Assembly: GCA_037074705.1 (NCBI GenBank)
Contig: CM073591.1
Span: forward strand, 131,509,032-131,573,031
Length of the DNA stretch: 64,000 nucleotides
Direction of reading: 5' to 3'
Source: Zhengitettix transpicula
Lineage: Eukaryota; Arthropoda; Insecta; Orthoptera; Tetrigidae
Part shown: positions 44,240 to 57,099 of the stretch, one piece after another
How the letters are laid out: every line of letters starts with the position of its first letter
Numbering within the stretch: position 1 is the first letter of the stretch
Translations under genes and position numbers: made by a program
The notes under the pieces: generated by a model
What the model was told of the DNA's origin: nothing
Database searches by the model: none
What the model saw: the letters and a program-made list of their open reading frames with translations, nothing else

Positions 44240-46870
44240 ACAAAGAGAAATTAGCTAAGTGGTCTATGACGCTGGGGTATAAAATGGTATTATGTTTTAT
44301 GAACTGTGATATTCTTTATTGACTGAGTATAAAACGACTTAGGGAGCAACCTTGTTTAAGAAAGAATTATATTTCAAGGATTAGTTCCAGAGTGAACAAT
44401 GTAATGGCCATAATATCAGTAAAAATTAAATTTAGTAATAATTACTTAATTTTTAAGAATTAAGAAAGGACATTAATGGTTGGTCCACAAGAACAGTATT
44501 TATATGTAAAACACCAACGGGTGTTTTTTAAAGAAAGAAGGAATTATAGTGTCGTTTAACTACAATTACCACTAACCAATTAGAACAGATAGTGTATTAC
44601 TATTAAGAACATGTAGATAATCTGATCTTCAAAGGTTTAGAATAATACACATTTATTATTCATATTTAAATTAACGCAAAATCTTACATAAAGAATAAAA
44701 AATAAAGTAAAAGTTCCGTTATTTCTCGATTTAACTTTGTAGCGGATGTAAACTGATATATTAGAAGTTACTAATGACAGTTATTTGCGTTATTAGTAAA
44801 GTCTGACTAGTAAACAATTTTAATTCATGTTGTCCATGCTATGCATGAAATATTATTATTCCATAATAATAGTATAGGCATTTATGATTGAAATAAAAAT
44901 AAGCTATTCTCTTCTGTTCCATCTACTTAATTATTTCGCGAGACGACTTATGTTTTGGCACTTATTTTCTTCTTGTATTACAATTGTTTGTACATGTGTA
45001 TTAGTTATTTATCACAAACATCTTTAATGATAGTAAATACTGACATGAAGACTAAATAATGCCCTATTGTTTTAAAATTACTCTGCCCGATTTTCCATGA
45101 AACTTTTTGATGTTTTTATCCTGAAGAAAACTTTTATTCTCTTGTCATGAATGACTACCCCAGACAATTATATCCTTAGTCAGCGATAGGTGCTGAGTAG
45201 ACAAATATTCTAATTTTCAAATCGCTATAATTAATACTTAATCTAATAGCGTATGTTGCTGAAGTTAATTTCTTCGCAAGGATAGTTAATACGATTCCTC
45301 CAATTTAATTTAATGTCTTAAAAATTTTGAATATTGTACTTGGATTAATTATTTTTCTTTTCTAATGTTAAACTATTGAATGTTGCAAAGTATTGCACTG
45401 ATTTGTAGGTTGTTTAGTTGTCATTATTGACCCCAGTTTTTATAGTGCGCATTGCGCCACGGCTTGGCTCGGTTCGACTCGGCTCGCCTAGCGTCACACC
45501 GGTTGTGCAGCACTGCTCCAGGTCTTCGACCCGCGACGATAACGGTGTTCGAATCCAGCACCATGCAATCTTCACAGTGCATTAGTCACTTCTTTAACGG
45601 TACAACGAAATATTTTGGCCAATAGATGCACCCAACTAATTCTAGGAGTTCACTTTCGTTGGACCAGTCAGCTACTCTTCAGATACGTACTTATGACTCC
45701 GTTCCTATTTCCGGCTGATTTTATACATGTTCTCCAAATCGTTCTTATATCATTATTTGGGGGCCTTCGTAAATCTTCGGTCAAGAAGGATCGATGTGAT
45801 GGAATCGTCTATGAGATGGTCGCTCATTACACAGGGCGCTGCTGTGCAGTTACATTAGATATTGGAAATGACGTTCATATTGTAACACAAGTTTTAACCC
45901 GCTGAATTTTATTGAAAAACACTTTCCGCGGATCTGATAGTGATATGCTTCTCACTGTGTAGTTAGGTCGTTTTTTTTCCAACGTAGATCTACATCCGTA
46001 GTCCAGTGTGCTGCGACTTTCCGAACACACTGTATATTATTTAATGAATGATTAAAATTAAGTATATTGTAAACGACTCGTGGCTTCTTAAAAGACGGCA
46101 GACTACCGAATTGTTGGTCAACCAGAGTGAACGGGGGTGCGTTATACTACAAAAATAAAATACTGAATTTGGAGGTAAGAAAACTATAAAAGATAAACAG
46201 CTAGTTAATATTGCACTAACAGATAGGAAGGAGAGAAAATAAAAGTTACAGAGACGAAGGAAAAAAATAAAGAGAGAAGTTTACATAATTAGACTAGAGA
46301 ATAATATTTTGTCTGGTAAATAGATTCATCGAACCCAGAGTTCAAATTCAACCGCGAGGAGGAATTTGATTAAACTTGGTAATTGTTCGTCAGGAAGACA
46401 GAAATCCATGTGACATTTGGACCAAGCGCTAGACGATAAACACATTTAAATTTTACGTGAGTTATGCTGCTTCATAACCATTTATGTAAGTTTTTAGTGG
46501 CGAACTTATTTTTCATAATGAGCGGGAAGCACTTATTAATCGTGGGCGCCAGAGCAGTTTCCACGTTCTGCTGTAGCCTGTTACCCCCAAACTAAACAGG
46601 TTCGTTTTCTTTTGCTGCTGGACGGAGGACATTTTAAACCTGAGGAAAAGCTCTAACTTGATAATAAAACAATACCCAAAAAAATTGTAAATTTACTTTA
46701 TTTATTAATTAAATGGGATTTTATCCGGAACACAGTGCTCAAATATATATTTATTATTTAAATTTCCCTTTATTCTGCCGGCTATCCGGGCATAAGATCC
46801 TAACCTAAGCCGAGGTGACAAAACTAGGCCCAGGAAAAATAACAAAATTTTTCTGCACAGTTTTTTTTTT
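44240..46870. other. intergenic region, no recognised gene
   Basis: Mostly AT-rich. A small GC-rich patch at 45455-45580 contains repeated CTCGG-type units (GGCTCGGTTCGACTCGGCTC). A 96-codon plus-strand frame at 45615-45905 has no motif I recognise. Confidence 0.35.
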
Positions 46871-46879
46871 TTTGGTGTA

Positions 46880-47500
46880 GACAGACTATGTATAGGGTAA
46901 TCCACATAGTGGCAACTCCCCTCTTATAGCATAGGAAATGGATTTGAAAGGGGGGGGTGTGGAAGGGTAGAGGAAGGTATCCAAGAGTTAACTAGGGCCC
47001 CCGGGCTATATTTTAAGGATCCTACCCGGCATTCGCCTAAAGAAATGCAGGACAAACCCTAGAAGAACCTGCATCAGGTAGGTCGGGCATTGGGTACTTG
47101 TCCCACGTCTTTCCTATAGCGGGAGAGGAGTTTGCTGTGGGGACGCAGCATTCCCTTCTCCGTGCCTCGACCAGTTTAGGAGGAAGCTGGCCGACTATTC
47201 CAATGGGAATAGCGGACAACTCTTACCGTATGCCCAAGGTCTGTGACCCCGGAACATACACCTCTCAGAACAGGTCGAGGTGCCTCGGCTTGTGGGAACC
47301 TTAGTTCAAAAACGGAGAGGAAAAGGCATCCCCAAAGGTAGCCCCTTCGTGTCTCTCCTACAAGGTTCTGCCTGCGAGAGAACATCCCTCGCAGATACTG
47401 CCTGCGAGAGAATAACCCTCGCAGACACCTTGTCTGCACAATTGTGAGAATAGAAGACTGTTGATCACCTTCGGGTGAAAAGCGGCATCCCTCACAGAAG
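46880..47500 (-). mobile_element. family A retroelement, long copy
   Basis: The poly(A) end is at the left, as T(14) near 46862 with a short divergent stretch before AGGGTAATCCACATAG. The body runs through GTTAACTAGGGCCCCCGGGC and CTTGTGGGAACCTTAGTTC and extends to a small internal tandem (GCCTGCGAGAGAA ... CCCTCGCAGA, twice) at about 47370-47425. This is one of the longest copies here. Short open frames are not shared in a way that suggests a protein. Confidence 0.75.
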
Positions 47501-47840
47501 TCGGTCACGTTGTATCATGTCCAGTCTGGACGCAAGTAATCTCTGAAGACCGAATGATCTGTGATCACAAGTGCGAATACTCTCGTCACTCAATTCATCC
47601 TGCCTTCCGAATGCCAACCAATTGCGTCTCTTTCGTTCTCTGACTCTTATTTGAGAAACCCCCTGTTGATACGACGTCGTCAATTCGTATTTGAAATTGA
47701 TGACGTTGTCATCATGGGGTGGCCACCCTCTTGGCTCGAGGGCAGCTCTTGGAGAAAATTTCGCGCCGTGCCCAGAACAGAATTTTTTCTGTAAAGGTTG
47801 TCGTCGGATTCGCGCCGAAACTCATAATATTTTGAATAAG

Positions 47841-47987
47841 GTCTTCTCTGGCTCCAAACCGAGTAAACAATTGTATTCGCGAAGTTTCGATGACGTTCAC
47901 TGCAATCCTTGCTAGAAGTCGATTGCAGTGAACGTCATTGAAACTTCGCGATTACAATTGTTTCCTCGGTTGGAAGACAGAGAAGAC
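47841..47987. repeat. palindrome with 67-bp arms
   Basis: Arms 47841-47907 and 47921-47987 are reverse complements with a few mismatches and no length change. The inner part (GACGTTCACTGCAATC) is perfect. The loop is CTTGCTAGAAGTC. The origin is unknown. Confidence 0.85.
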
Positions 47988-47989
47988 TT

Positions 47990-49390
47990 TATTTATTCTC
48001 TACACCGAGAAAGACTACATTTTTTATCATAAAAGGTTTTTTTTCCAGGTGTGGAATTCTTATCAAGAAATCAGTACGACCATGTATAATTATTGGTCGC
48101 GTCTAAATTACTGAATAAAATCTCAGTAAGACGAAAATCCCATCTCTTCACCTATCATTTAAATAATTAGTGCAATATGTTACATGTTACTTGAATTTCA
48201 AACCACTTTATCGATTTATATTTCTTTCAAGACAGTTCCCGTACAAATCATAATCAGGGAATTCTGTTCCGATTCACTATTCACCCCCTGATACAATCTA
48301 GAGATAACATAGATATTTTCACATAGTGTGAAAATTTCTGTAAGTAGCCTGCATCTTAAAAAACTTGAAGATTAATTACGATACACTGTTATACATGCAT
48401 TGTTTAAATCATAGTGACGAAATCAGAACAATTTATTGATTGAATGATCACCACTTCTATATATTGAAAGGGAAAGTAATCAGTATATTGCATAAACCTT
48501 AAAATACTATTGAATAAAATATATCTATATGTTTAAAAAGACTTGTTAATAAATACTAGAAATTTTCATGACTAAAAAAAACACAAGCTAAATGTCTGAT
48601 GATCAAACTTGGAAAGACAATATACGACAGGAATAAAAGCCCACCAGGCGATATCATTTGAAAAATAATTATTAGAATATCAAGGATGAAGTTTAATTTT
48701 CATTTTTAAAATATATACTATCAGTCGCAATTATTATAATATATATGAATGTGTGCTTATTTTGAGTTTTCTAGTTAAAGAACTCTTTCTATCTGAAAAT
48801 ACACACACACACAAACACACAAATATATATATATATATTGGAATGCCAATTAAACAGGCAATTAATTGTTTTTAATATAATTAAATTGTTAGCGGTAAGA
48901 ATGCGTAAAGGCGACAATGCAGGTGGGTTTTTCCTTTGTTCAACAATAGAGACCGCGCGCGCGTAAACTCAGTATGCACTTGGAGAGGTAGTTGGCTGCG
49001 AGAAACGGAACAGTTCAGTTCACGTGGGGAACTGAAAAACGTAAAAGTCTGATGATCTAAAAGTACGAATGGCGAGATCCTTTATTTCTACATGAAAGTA
49101 AGCAAATATTTTACGGAGAGATTTATTTAATAATTCTCACACGGTGAAGCAAATGGTTGCTTCACGCTGATTGAACAATTATCGTATAGAGAGGACCGAC
49201 AACCACTAGCAGACCAAAGGGGGCGAGTATTTTAAATCGTGTGTATTAAAACTTTCAATGAAGTGTAGAATCAGTGTAAAAAAGGCCTTTTAGTGTGATA
49301 GTTTTCAAGCTACAAGAGAGATCTGGTACCAGACAGACGTTCCGTGAGTAACCAAAACTTTGATATAAATTTGTAAAACGATAATTAAAA
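47990..49390. other. intergenic region, no recognised gene
   Basis: AT-rich apart from a GC-rich patch near 48940-49030 with GACCGCGCGCGCG. Nothing supportable otherwise. Confidence 0.35.
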
Positions 49391-49394
49391 AAAT

Positions 49395-49560
49395 ATAGTC
49401 AGATTTCGTTCAGTTTTCGTTTCATTTAGTTTTATTCTGTTTCACTTATCTTCATATTATTTGAGGTTAACTTTTTGTATTTGAATTGTTAATTGTCAGT
49501 TTATACATTGCTTTTGTTCTAATTATCAAACCAAGTAGTGACCCTGAGATATAGATGCCA
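49395..49560. repeat. repeat shared with 57545-57665
   Basis: Both regions contain GTCAGATTTCGTT, a T-rich middle, and then a CAA/ACC-AAG-AGTGACCCTG-like motif (AGTGACCCTGAGATATAGA here, GTGAAGACCCTGGAGTATAG at 57640). This may be the LTR/primer-site region of a degraded LTR retrotransposon, but no LTR ends were confirmed. Confidence 0.4.
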
Positions 49561-49599
49561 CGAATTAATGAATGAAAATTAAAGTATTTGTTTTAAATG

Positions 49600-50690
49600 G
49601 ATGAAATTCGGCATGAAAATAGGTTTTTTACATTGTAAAATTTAACAACAATAATAAATTTCTTTTAAAGCTTAGTAAATGTTGTTAATTGATTTAATTA
49701 ATGAACCCTATTAATGTTATTTATTACCATATATATAAATACGACTGCAAAAGTGGTTATTCTGCTAGATATACGAATGAAACTAATGTTAGTTTCATTC
49801 ACAGTACACTAAAAACTCCAATCTTATAGTGTATATTGCATATATTGCATGCGAACCATTACACAAAGAATTCACTCATTCGTTAAAGTACTATTGTTCA
49901 ATCTTGAATTGTAGTCGTATAATTAAATGCTATAACGAGAGCCTGCTTCCTAATATATTTTATACTACCTGTTACAGAGTTTTCCCAATTTGTGAGTTAT
50001 TTGACAGCCACCTATAGAGGTTTCAAACGACCACAGAACCTGAAACCCAAATTAAAGAAAGCGAGGAACCTTGTGAATTGTCTGTCGGATGTGACATCCT
50101 ACTCAGGCAACCTTGAAGAATTAAGTAAATAGTAGGGGAAGAGAATTTCCGGCTAGGATATGAGACAAGGGAAATCTGACGATAAAACTTGATTATTTGA
50201 CGACACCGGATCTATTAATTTATAACATGAGAAAATGTTTGTCCGTCTGTAATACAAAATACAGAATAAGAGAGCTGGGCAAATACGTACTTATATTGAC
50301 TTATATACATAGGACTTCTAATATAATTTTTAGTCATAATTAGAATTTAATTAACTCAGACCAACAATATATATAATCCATTGTCCTTAATAATATTGAT
50401 AACTGAGAAAAAACACTATTTAAAATATATTACAATAATCACTGATGAACACTGAATTCATTTCGTAGTTAAATAGGATTATTCGGTTCTAATATTAATT
50501 CGATTTATTTAGGGAACCATCTTCACTTACTTTGTTTTCTAGGAAAGTTATTTTCCTGATTTTTGTACGAAACACTACCCGCGTAAATTACTGCAGTTAT
50601 AAATTCTTACTTTTATTTACCTGGTGTAATTGACTATTTAAATGATTTTTTAATGGTTTTAATGAGGGTTGGTTCTTGGTTTTATTAATA
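49600..50690. other. AT-rich intergenic region
   Basis: No gene or repeat boundary was recognised. Confidence 0.35.
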
Positions 50691-50699
50691 TCAAATGTG

Positions 50700-51235
50700 T
50701 TGCAGTTGTTGATCGTCCTGTTGGGATGAAAATCCGCCAGTATCAGTCGGACCGGTTGGTTTCCTACACTTTATTTTGAATTGATGGTCTCATCTACTGA
50801 CATTAATGCGTTTTAGAATTTTATAGCTAATTCCTAATGGCTCTCGGCCCGCAGCCTTGCCTTGCTTGCCCTTGCTCTCTAACCTCCCTTCCTAATTGAT
50901 CAATTTTTTCGATCCCCTACTCGTCCAGGTTTTTTTAACCTTCTCCAATGATCTTATTAGGTTTTTTTTCTATAGATATGCCATGAGGTCGCCCCCGTAC
51001 TCCAAAATTGGTCTCACTAAAGTTAAGTATGGCACTTCCAACTGCACTATTCATTAGATTTTAATATTTGAATGTCCTGTTTGGCCCTTACAGGTGGCCG
51101 TTGGTATTAAAGCTTTCCCGGTTAATAGACTTAAGACAGGGTCGAACTCTTCATAGTAGTTGAACATGACAGTGCTACCTGTCGAAACGTTGCGATTTAC
51201 GGAGGTTACCCAGGTGGAAATATAGATTGTTTTAA
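50700..51235 (+). repeat. possible Penelope-like untranslated/terminal region
   Basis: The end of this moderately GC-rich block reads GCTACCTGTCGAAACGTTGC, recalling the GAAACGTTG terminus of Penelope-like elements. The upstream 450 bp has no readable RT or endonuclease frame. The assignment is weak. Confidence 0.3.
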
Positions 51236-52290
51236 ATTAGCTAAATGTTTTTTTATTTGTAGTGTTAAGCTTTGGATTTTTCCTTCCTATAAAACATTAC
51301 ATTGCAATTCGATCATTTAAATTCTGTATATTCAATTGTGTTTCTCCAAATTTTGTAATACATTTTTAGGACTTCATACAAAAATTTAAAATTTTATATG
51401 TTTTAAATATCATCCTAACACTGTAATTGGCAAACATGGTGATTAATTTAAATGGTATGCTTTCTAAGAAACGGTGGCCAATTTCCACTAATTATAGATA
51501 TAGTTTCAAATGTTTAATTATAAGACTAGGAATATGAAGGATGAGAATTATATTAAGCAGAATATGAATACCGGTAAGAAGAATAGGAATAATGAGAAAA
51601 ATAAGTGTAAGTAGAAATATGATAATAACTGTGTATTTTCAGATCGGCTACAATTACATTCCCGGAAAACTCAGCCAGACTGTTCTTTTCCCCGTATTTT
51701 ATCTTAGTACTATATTTTTCCCCATTCGACAGGTAACATTCTGTCATGCAAGAAAATGCGTCCGCTTTTGAGAGAGAAAAATTATTGAATTGTTTCAATG
51801 GAAGAATATTTAAAGATATAAATTAAACTTGCGTAGATAATTTGAAAGAAATAGTTTCAATGGAAGAATATTTAAGGAAATAAAATCAATTTGTCGAAGA
51901 AAATAAAAAAAAACAAGTAATACGAAATAAAACGTTTATGATGTTCTGTTGCAATATAATGTAACATATACATTATATATAAACAATATTTTCACTCCAC
52001 GTTGGAGTGAATAACGTTAAGTCAATATTGATATCCAAGATTTAGATTATGACCCTTAAAAACGAAGGTTCTGTATTCTGCTCTTATAAATTTTAATTTT
52101 CGTTTCCTTTGTTAAATTTTTATTCCAAATTATTCCGTGTAAAAATGGCATTCTTTGCCATTGCAATTTTAGTTTGTATATTTCCTTCGCATTTCCTTCT
52201 TTTTTAATTATGGATCCCAAGTATTTAAAAATTCACATTATTTTTATTTTTCCTGTTATGGAAGTGAAACTTGGCCCCTGGCAGAATTAC

Positions 52291-52640
52291 AAAAGAACAA
52301 AATTAGAACAGTAGAATTCGATTATCTGAGGAGAAGTCTTCAAAAAACAAGACAGGATAAAATTAGCTCCTTTAGAAAGAAATGAACGTAACCACGTTTG
52401 TCGTTAAAAGGATTGAAAATCAAACCCTTAAATGGTATGGTCACGTGCAAAGAATGGAAAATGGAAGATGGCGAAAAGAAATATACCAATGGTCACCTCC
52501 TGGAAAAATAAACGGTGCAGACCCAGATTAAAGTGGAAAACCCATGTGAAAACCATAATCGAGGATAGTAATTTGGCAGAGGGAGATTGGAACGACAGAC
52601 AGAAATGGAAATTGAAGACGGCAAACCTATAAAAGGGGGA
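52291..52640 (+). pseudogene. LINE (RTE/endonuclease-RT type) C-terminal fragment
   Basis: The plus strand shows, across frames, TVEFDYLRRSLQKTRQDKI, WYGHVQRMENGRWRKEIYQW and EGDWNDRQKWKL. These match the tail of insect LINE reverse transcriptases of the kind annotated as 'endonuclease-reverse transcriptase' (Y-G-H-V-Q-R-M ... E-G-D-W-x-x-R-x-x-W). Several frameshifts and stops are present, so it is a dead 3' fragment. Confidence 0.75.
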
Positions 52641-52699
52641 AAAGCCGAAGAAGTAGAAGAAAACGAAGGTAAATTGGGGAAACTGAATTTTTCAGTATT

Positions 52700-55600
52700 A
52701 TCTTTTCAATTTAAGACAGCTTAAAATGTACCACTTCAAAGAAAAACAGTTCAGCCGATTTTCTGTAAAGCGAACAAAAACCCAGCATAAGCAGTTAAAA
52801 TTAGTCTTAACATGGAGGATGGAGGTTTGATATGTCTTAAAAACCGGTTGCGCCTCTACATAACAACGATATAAAGTTTCATCGAAATCGGTTCCATTTT
52901 CTTGTGAGAAGCGAATAATTTAAGCGTGATGGAGAGATAGGAATTCAGATGATATCGACTTCGGATTCTTTGTAGAATGAAACGTAAAGATATGGTAAAA
53001 CCACTCGATTCTAAGCAATGTATAGGCCAAATGACTGTAACTAAGATGTAAGCGAAATTACTTTGCAATATATATGGAAATAATTAAGAGGCGGAGAGCT
53101 GACTCACACATGAAATTGTTTAATACCGAAAAACTTACACTTTCTCGAGCAGAAAACTAGGTGAGGACAATTTAAACTCAAAGGATTAAATCTCACGGTT
53201 TTTAAAAATATTTTGTCAGCTAATTTTATCCTCTCTTACATCACGTGTTTCTCCTGAACAGATAAGACAAGGTTTCGTGACATAAGAAAGACAGTGTAAA
53301 GATAACCGTTTCTGTCAGTTTAAGATTTTTTTAACAATTTTATTTTTATTTTTGTTGTCTAGAACAATTTTTTATGTATATTTGGTGTCAAACAAACAAT
53401 AGATTATTTTCGTGAAGTACGTTAGTAGAAAATTACGGTGTTTGAAAAACAGTGAATCATTCTTTCAATAATAAATTACTAAATTGATAAATTGTTCTCT
53501 TTGTGCATTCATTCTTGAATATGAGTCATTCCAGAGTGTTTTTAATACCGCTTCATGACTAACACAGGTTTTACATTTACTGTCGTTGATCGCGTCATGT
53601 TTGGCTTTGTTTTCCGTATGTAATGCCTATTAAATTAAGCGATAATTTTAGTTTTTTATTCCTGTGTCAAGGTTTTTGTAATAAAAATAAAGGCTTGTTT
53701 GCAAATTATCAAACAGTTTAATGAAGAAAATAAAGATGGTTTCTTAATTCTAATAAAACGATTCATCTTCTAGGTAATAATAATCCATAGAGTAGCAATT
53801 TTGTGATACAAATCTCTTAATTTTGCAACTATATTGTGGTACATTAAAGATTTTTAACAGAAGCCACGTCTGTAAATACGAAATTTGTTTTCGTTTGTCT
53901 TAAAAGTTATATATTAGCCTATATGATTTATACCTGTAAATTTGGATGGAGAATAAATTTTTACTGTCATATTTTTAGGTTGTTGAGGAATTTTTATAAT
54001 AATATGATATGGCAAAAATTAATAGACATTATTCATGATTTCCATTATCTGCGAGGTAAACAGGAAATAGAGCGATAAGAAGAAAACGGAAGAAACTAAG
54101 GTTAAAGCAACGTTTCAATGTGTGTTGGAAGAAAGGTGACGCGAGAATCCATATTTTGGCCGAAGTTGAGCGTATACTTATCTTCAAAAAACTGCAAAGG
54201 GGACAAAAGAAGATGAGTAAAAATAATTATTGCCCGGAAATAATAATTATAGTAGATATGACTAACTGAAATTGCGTAGTTGACATCACGGCGCAGAAAA
54301 TTAGATTTTAATTTATTTTTTCAACTAACTAATTATTTCACATAGACAAAAGCTTTTTCATTTACGGTGTTTTAATTTAAAACACCGTTTTTTTAATTTA
54401 AAGTCAATGTACTACATACATGTCGCTTTCATCCCGAGTATTACAAATCCATTTCCTCGTTCTTACGTATGTCGATACACGATGTGATCTATTTTTAAAT
54501 AAAAGTTTACTATTTACCGCAATTTAATTAGTGGGCTGCGCAGTGACGCTCCTGCTCAATGACATTGTGTTAAGTGGTCCGCGCAATGGCGTCATCTGAG
54601 CTACTGCGCATTCATGGTTAGTTGTGTACCCATGTTAGTTATTCCAATATCTCGTATCTCACACACTAATTGCTTGCGAGAAATAATTTCAAGTTCCAAT
54701 TATCTTTTTCCCCATAGCAAAAAAAAAATATACGAATTTCATGGAAGATTGTAAACGCTGAACTCAGCCGCCGAATTTTTATATACATTTTATTCTATTT
54801 ATTCACGCCAACTGTAATTAAAATAAAACATAAAAGACTATTTATGTATAAACCAAATACACAAAAAAAAATTGTTACACAAGCCAACACGAGGCGTTCT
54901 TAAATATGATAAACTTGGGCCATGTAGTAGAGACACCCAAAATCAATTTTCAAAATCCAACTGTTGTCAAAAATTAATATCTGTAATGTTTTGAATTGTT
55001 GATACCGTTTTCGAACGGCATGCTCGATAATTTGCGTAGGTGGAACGAACCGTTTTGCTATCAGAAGTCGTCCTTCTACTCGCTTCAGAATTTGGATAGC
55101 GGGTTAGCGTGGTTGGTTACAGACTATTGGGTATTGACACACTCTCGAGAGTTTAATCTTCTCTTCATGCTGGCTATTTATTTCAATATTTCATATACTC
55201 TCGCCTCTCCTTCCTTGTTGATTCCACTAATTTCATTTAATCGCTGAATTTTAAATTTTCTAAAATTAACCTTTCGTTTCCTTCCACCACCAAACCGGTG
55301 GCCGAAGGTTTACTTCTCCTAGGACGTCACATGTTCAATGTCATCCAATCCCTGGCCGTCTCACGTTCCTACTAGCCTACCAAAAATTGATGGTTCAAAA
55401 AAATTCTAAGAGTTTTTACTACGCCCTTGCGATGACTCAGTGCTCTCTTGTTATGACTTCAATCACGTACCATATGGCTTTGATTAGTATCATGAACTTG
55501 CGAAGCGCCGCTGACACATCGGGCCCGGTCCGACAGACCAGCAATTCACTGCAGTTCACGAGTAGCAAAATATTGATCTAATCACACTGTCACGGCCGAT

Positions 55601-56500
55601 TTTTCCCCTTAAAGTGTATTTTATATAATTTTATTAAACTATCATATTTTAAAGTACTATCTTAAATATTTAAATATATAACCTTAACGAAACAGTAATA
55701 AAATAATTTACAAATAATAATATAATAACGCTTTGTTATTATAGTTTCTAGGAACCGTAGGTGATCAGAAAATGCTACGACGTAAATTATAGAGAGGTAG
55801 AACGCCGTATTTATCCACTCGTGGATTACGTTCTGATGTTACATGCAACATTGACAGATGGCAGGTGATATCTACTATCGTGTGTTTGCTGACGTCATCA
55901 TTGGAAGACAGGTAAAGGACCGTTAGCTAGTGCTTTATCCGAGTGCGAAAGCGAAAGTGATGAGGGTAAATGGATATTGTACTCTACGCCTTCATGAGAA
56001 CTTTAACACAACTGGCCACTTAACTCAATCGCTAAAACACTCCACAAGCTACATTCCTCTCTTCTTCTTCTGACCCTATCTGTTTCACTACGACTTCATT
56101 TAAATTTTAACTACACCAAACACACAGTTCAGCGAATTCCAACCGAAGTCAACATCCATCAAAATACGTTTGTTGACCTCACAATAAATTAAAAAATTTC
56201 TGTCTAATAGCACCTACAGTTTAACACTATGAACGAAGACAGCCCAATAAGCTTCAGTAAAAATAAAATTATAAACAAATAGTAAAGAAAATTGGGTAAC
56301 AAAGGGATCATTACAACTTCGAACATATGATATTAAATCCTTACTGTATAATAACTTGCATCCGAAGCCTGAAACGAGTAAGTATGAAAGTTTTTCATAA
56401 AAATTGTTCATATAAGATCAATTTTGTAAATACAGAGACAGTCGATGGAGCGTCGCTGAAAACTTCCGTAGTCGTGGTGGTCGACACAATACCTGTAAGG
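52700..56500. other. intergenic region, no recognised gene
   Basis: AT-rich with moderately GC-rich patches at 54535-54620 and 55000-55580. Open frames at 54996-55247 and 55387-55581 show no motif. A perfect 25-bp palindrome (ACGGTGTTTTAA/TTAAAACACCGT) sits near 54364-54388. Confidence 0.35.
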
Positions 56501-56524
56501 GAACAGTTCTGTATTTGTTAGACC

Positions 56525-56690
56525 TACAACACACTTCTGTACAAAGTCAAGCGATTTTGTATCTAGACAATGTCTATAGACAATCGAGCGCCAAATTCTT
56601 GTACACAGATACGCTTTTAGAACAAAATCGCAGAACATTAGTCTCCCGTCTGAAAGGGGAAACTTGAGACTATTCTCAGAATTGTTAGAC
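56525..56690. repeat. inverted repeat partner of 58790-58965
   Basis: AAGCGATTTTGTATCTAGAC, TTAGAACAAAATCGCAGAAC and GTCTCCCGTCTGAAA recur inverted at 58.8-58.97 kb, with about 80 percent similarity by eye. Each copy lies directly to the left of a family A element. The identity of the sequence is unknown. Confidence 0.6.
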
Positions 56691-56704
56691 ATTGTTGCGC
56701 AATT

Positions 56705-57000
56705 TTTTAGAGTAACAGACTACGTGAGTGTTATCCACATGGTGGCAACTCCCATTTAATAGCATAGGACGGGATTTGACAGGGGGGATGCGGAAGGGTA
56801 GCGGATATAGCCAAGGGGTTAACTAGGGCCCCCGGGATATAGTTTAAGGATCCTATCCGGCATTCGCCTAAAAGTGACGCAGAATAAACACTAGAAAACC
56901 TGCATCATGTAGGTCGTGCATTGGGTACTTGTCCCACCCCCTTCCGATGGCGGGAGAGGGGTTTGCTGTGGGGACGCAACTTTCCCTTCTTTAACAAAAT
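56705..57000 (-). mobile_element. family A retroelement, 5'-truncated copy
   Basis: TTTTTTAGAGTAACAGACTA opens the copy (its poly(A) end), followed by GTTAACTAGGGCCCCCGGG and GAGGGGTTTGCTGTGGGG. It stops near 57000 in unrelated sequence. Confidence 0.75.
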
Positions 57001-57062
57001 TGAGTAGCTCTCTGAGCGTGAGAAAGCCAGATGAGGTCCGAACGTGGGAACTCAAAAACTGT

Positions 57063-57078
57063 GGGGGGGGGGGGGGGG
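57063..57078. repeat. G homopolymer
   Basis: A run of 16 G. Such a run is unusual in this AT-rich DNA and could be a sequencing or assembly artefact in length. Confidence 0.9.
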
Positions 57079-57099
57079 AAATAGGAATATTCTGGAGAG

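Noticed and set aside
45455..45580. A tRNA-like GTGTTCGAATCCAGCACC and GC-rich CTCGG repeats
   Set aside because: The B-box-like motif has no matching A box or foldable cloverleaf upstream. It may be part of a transposon end, but nothing confirms it.
54996..55581. Two open frames in a moderately GC-rich patch
   Set aside because: Neither has recognisable domains or splice context. They are probably part of an unidentified repeat.
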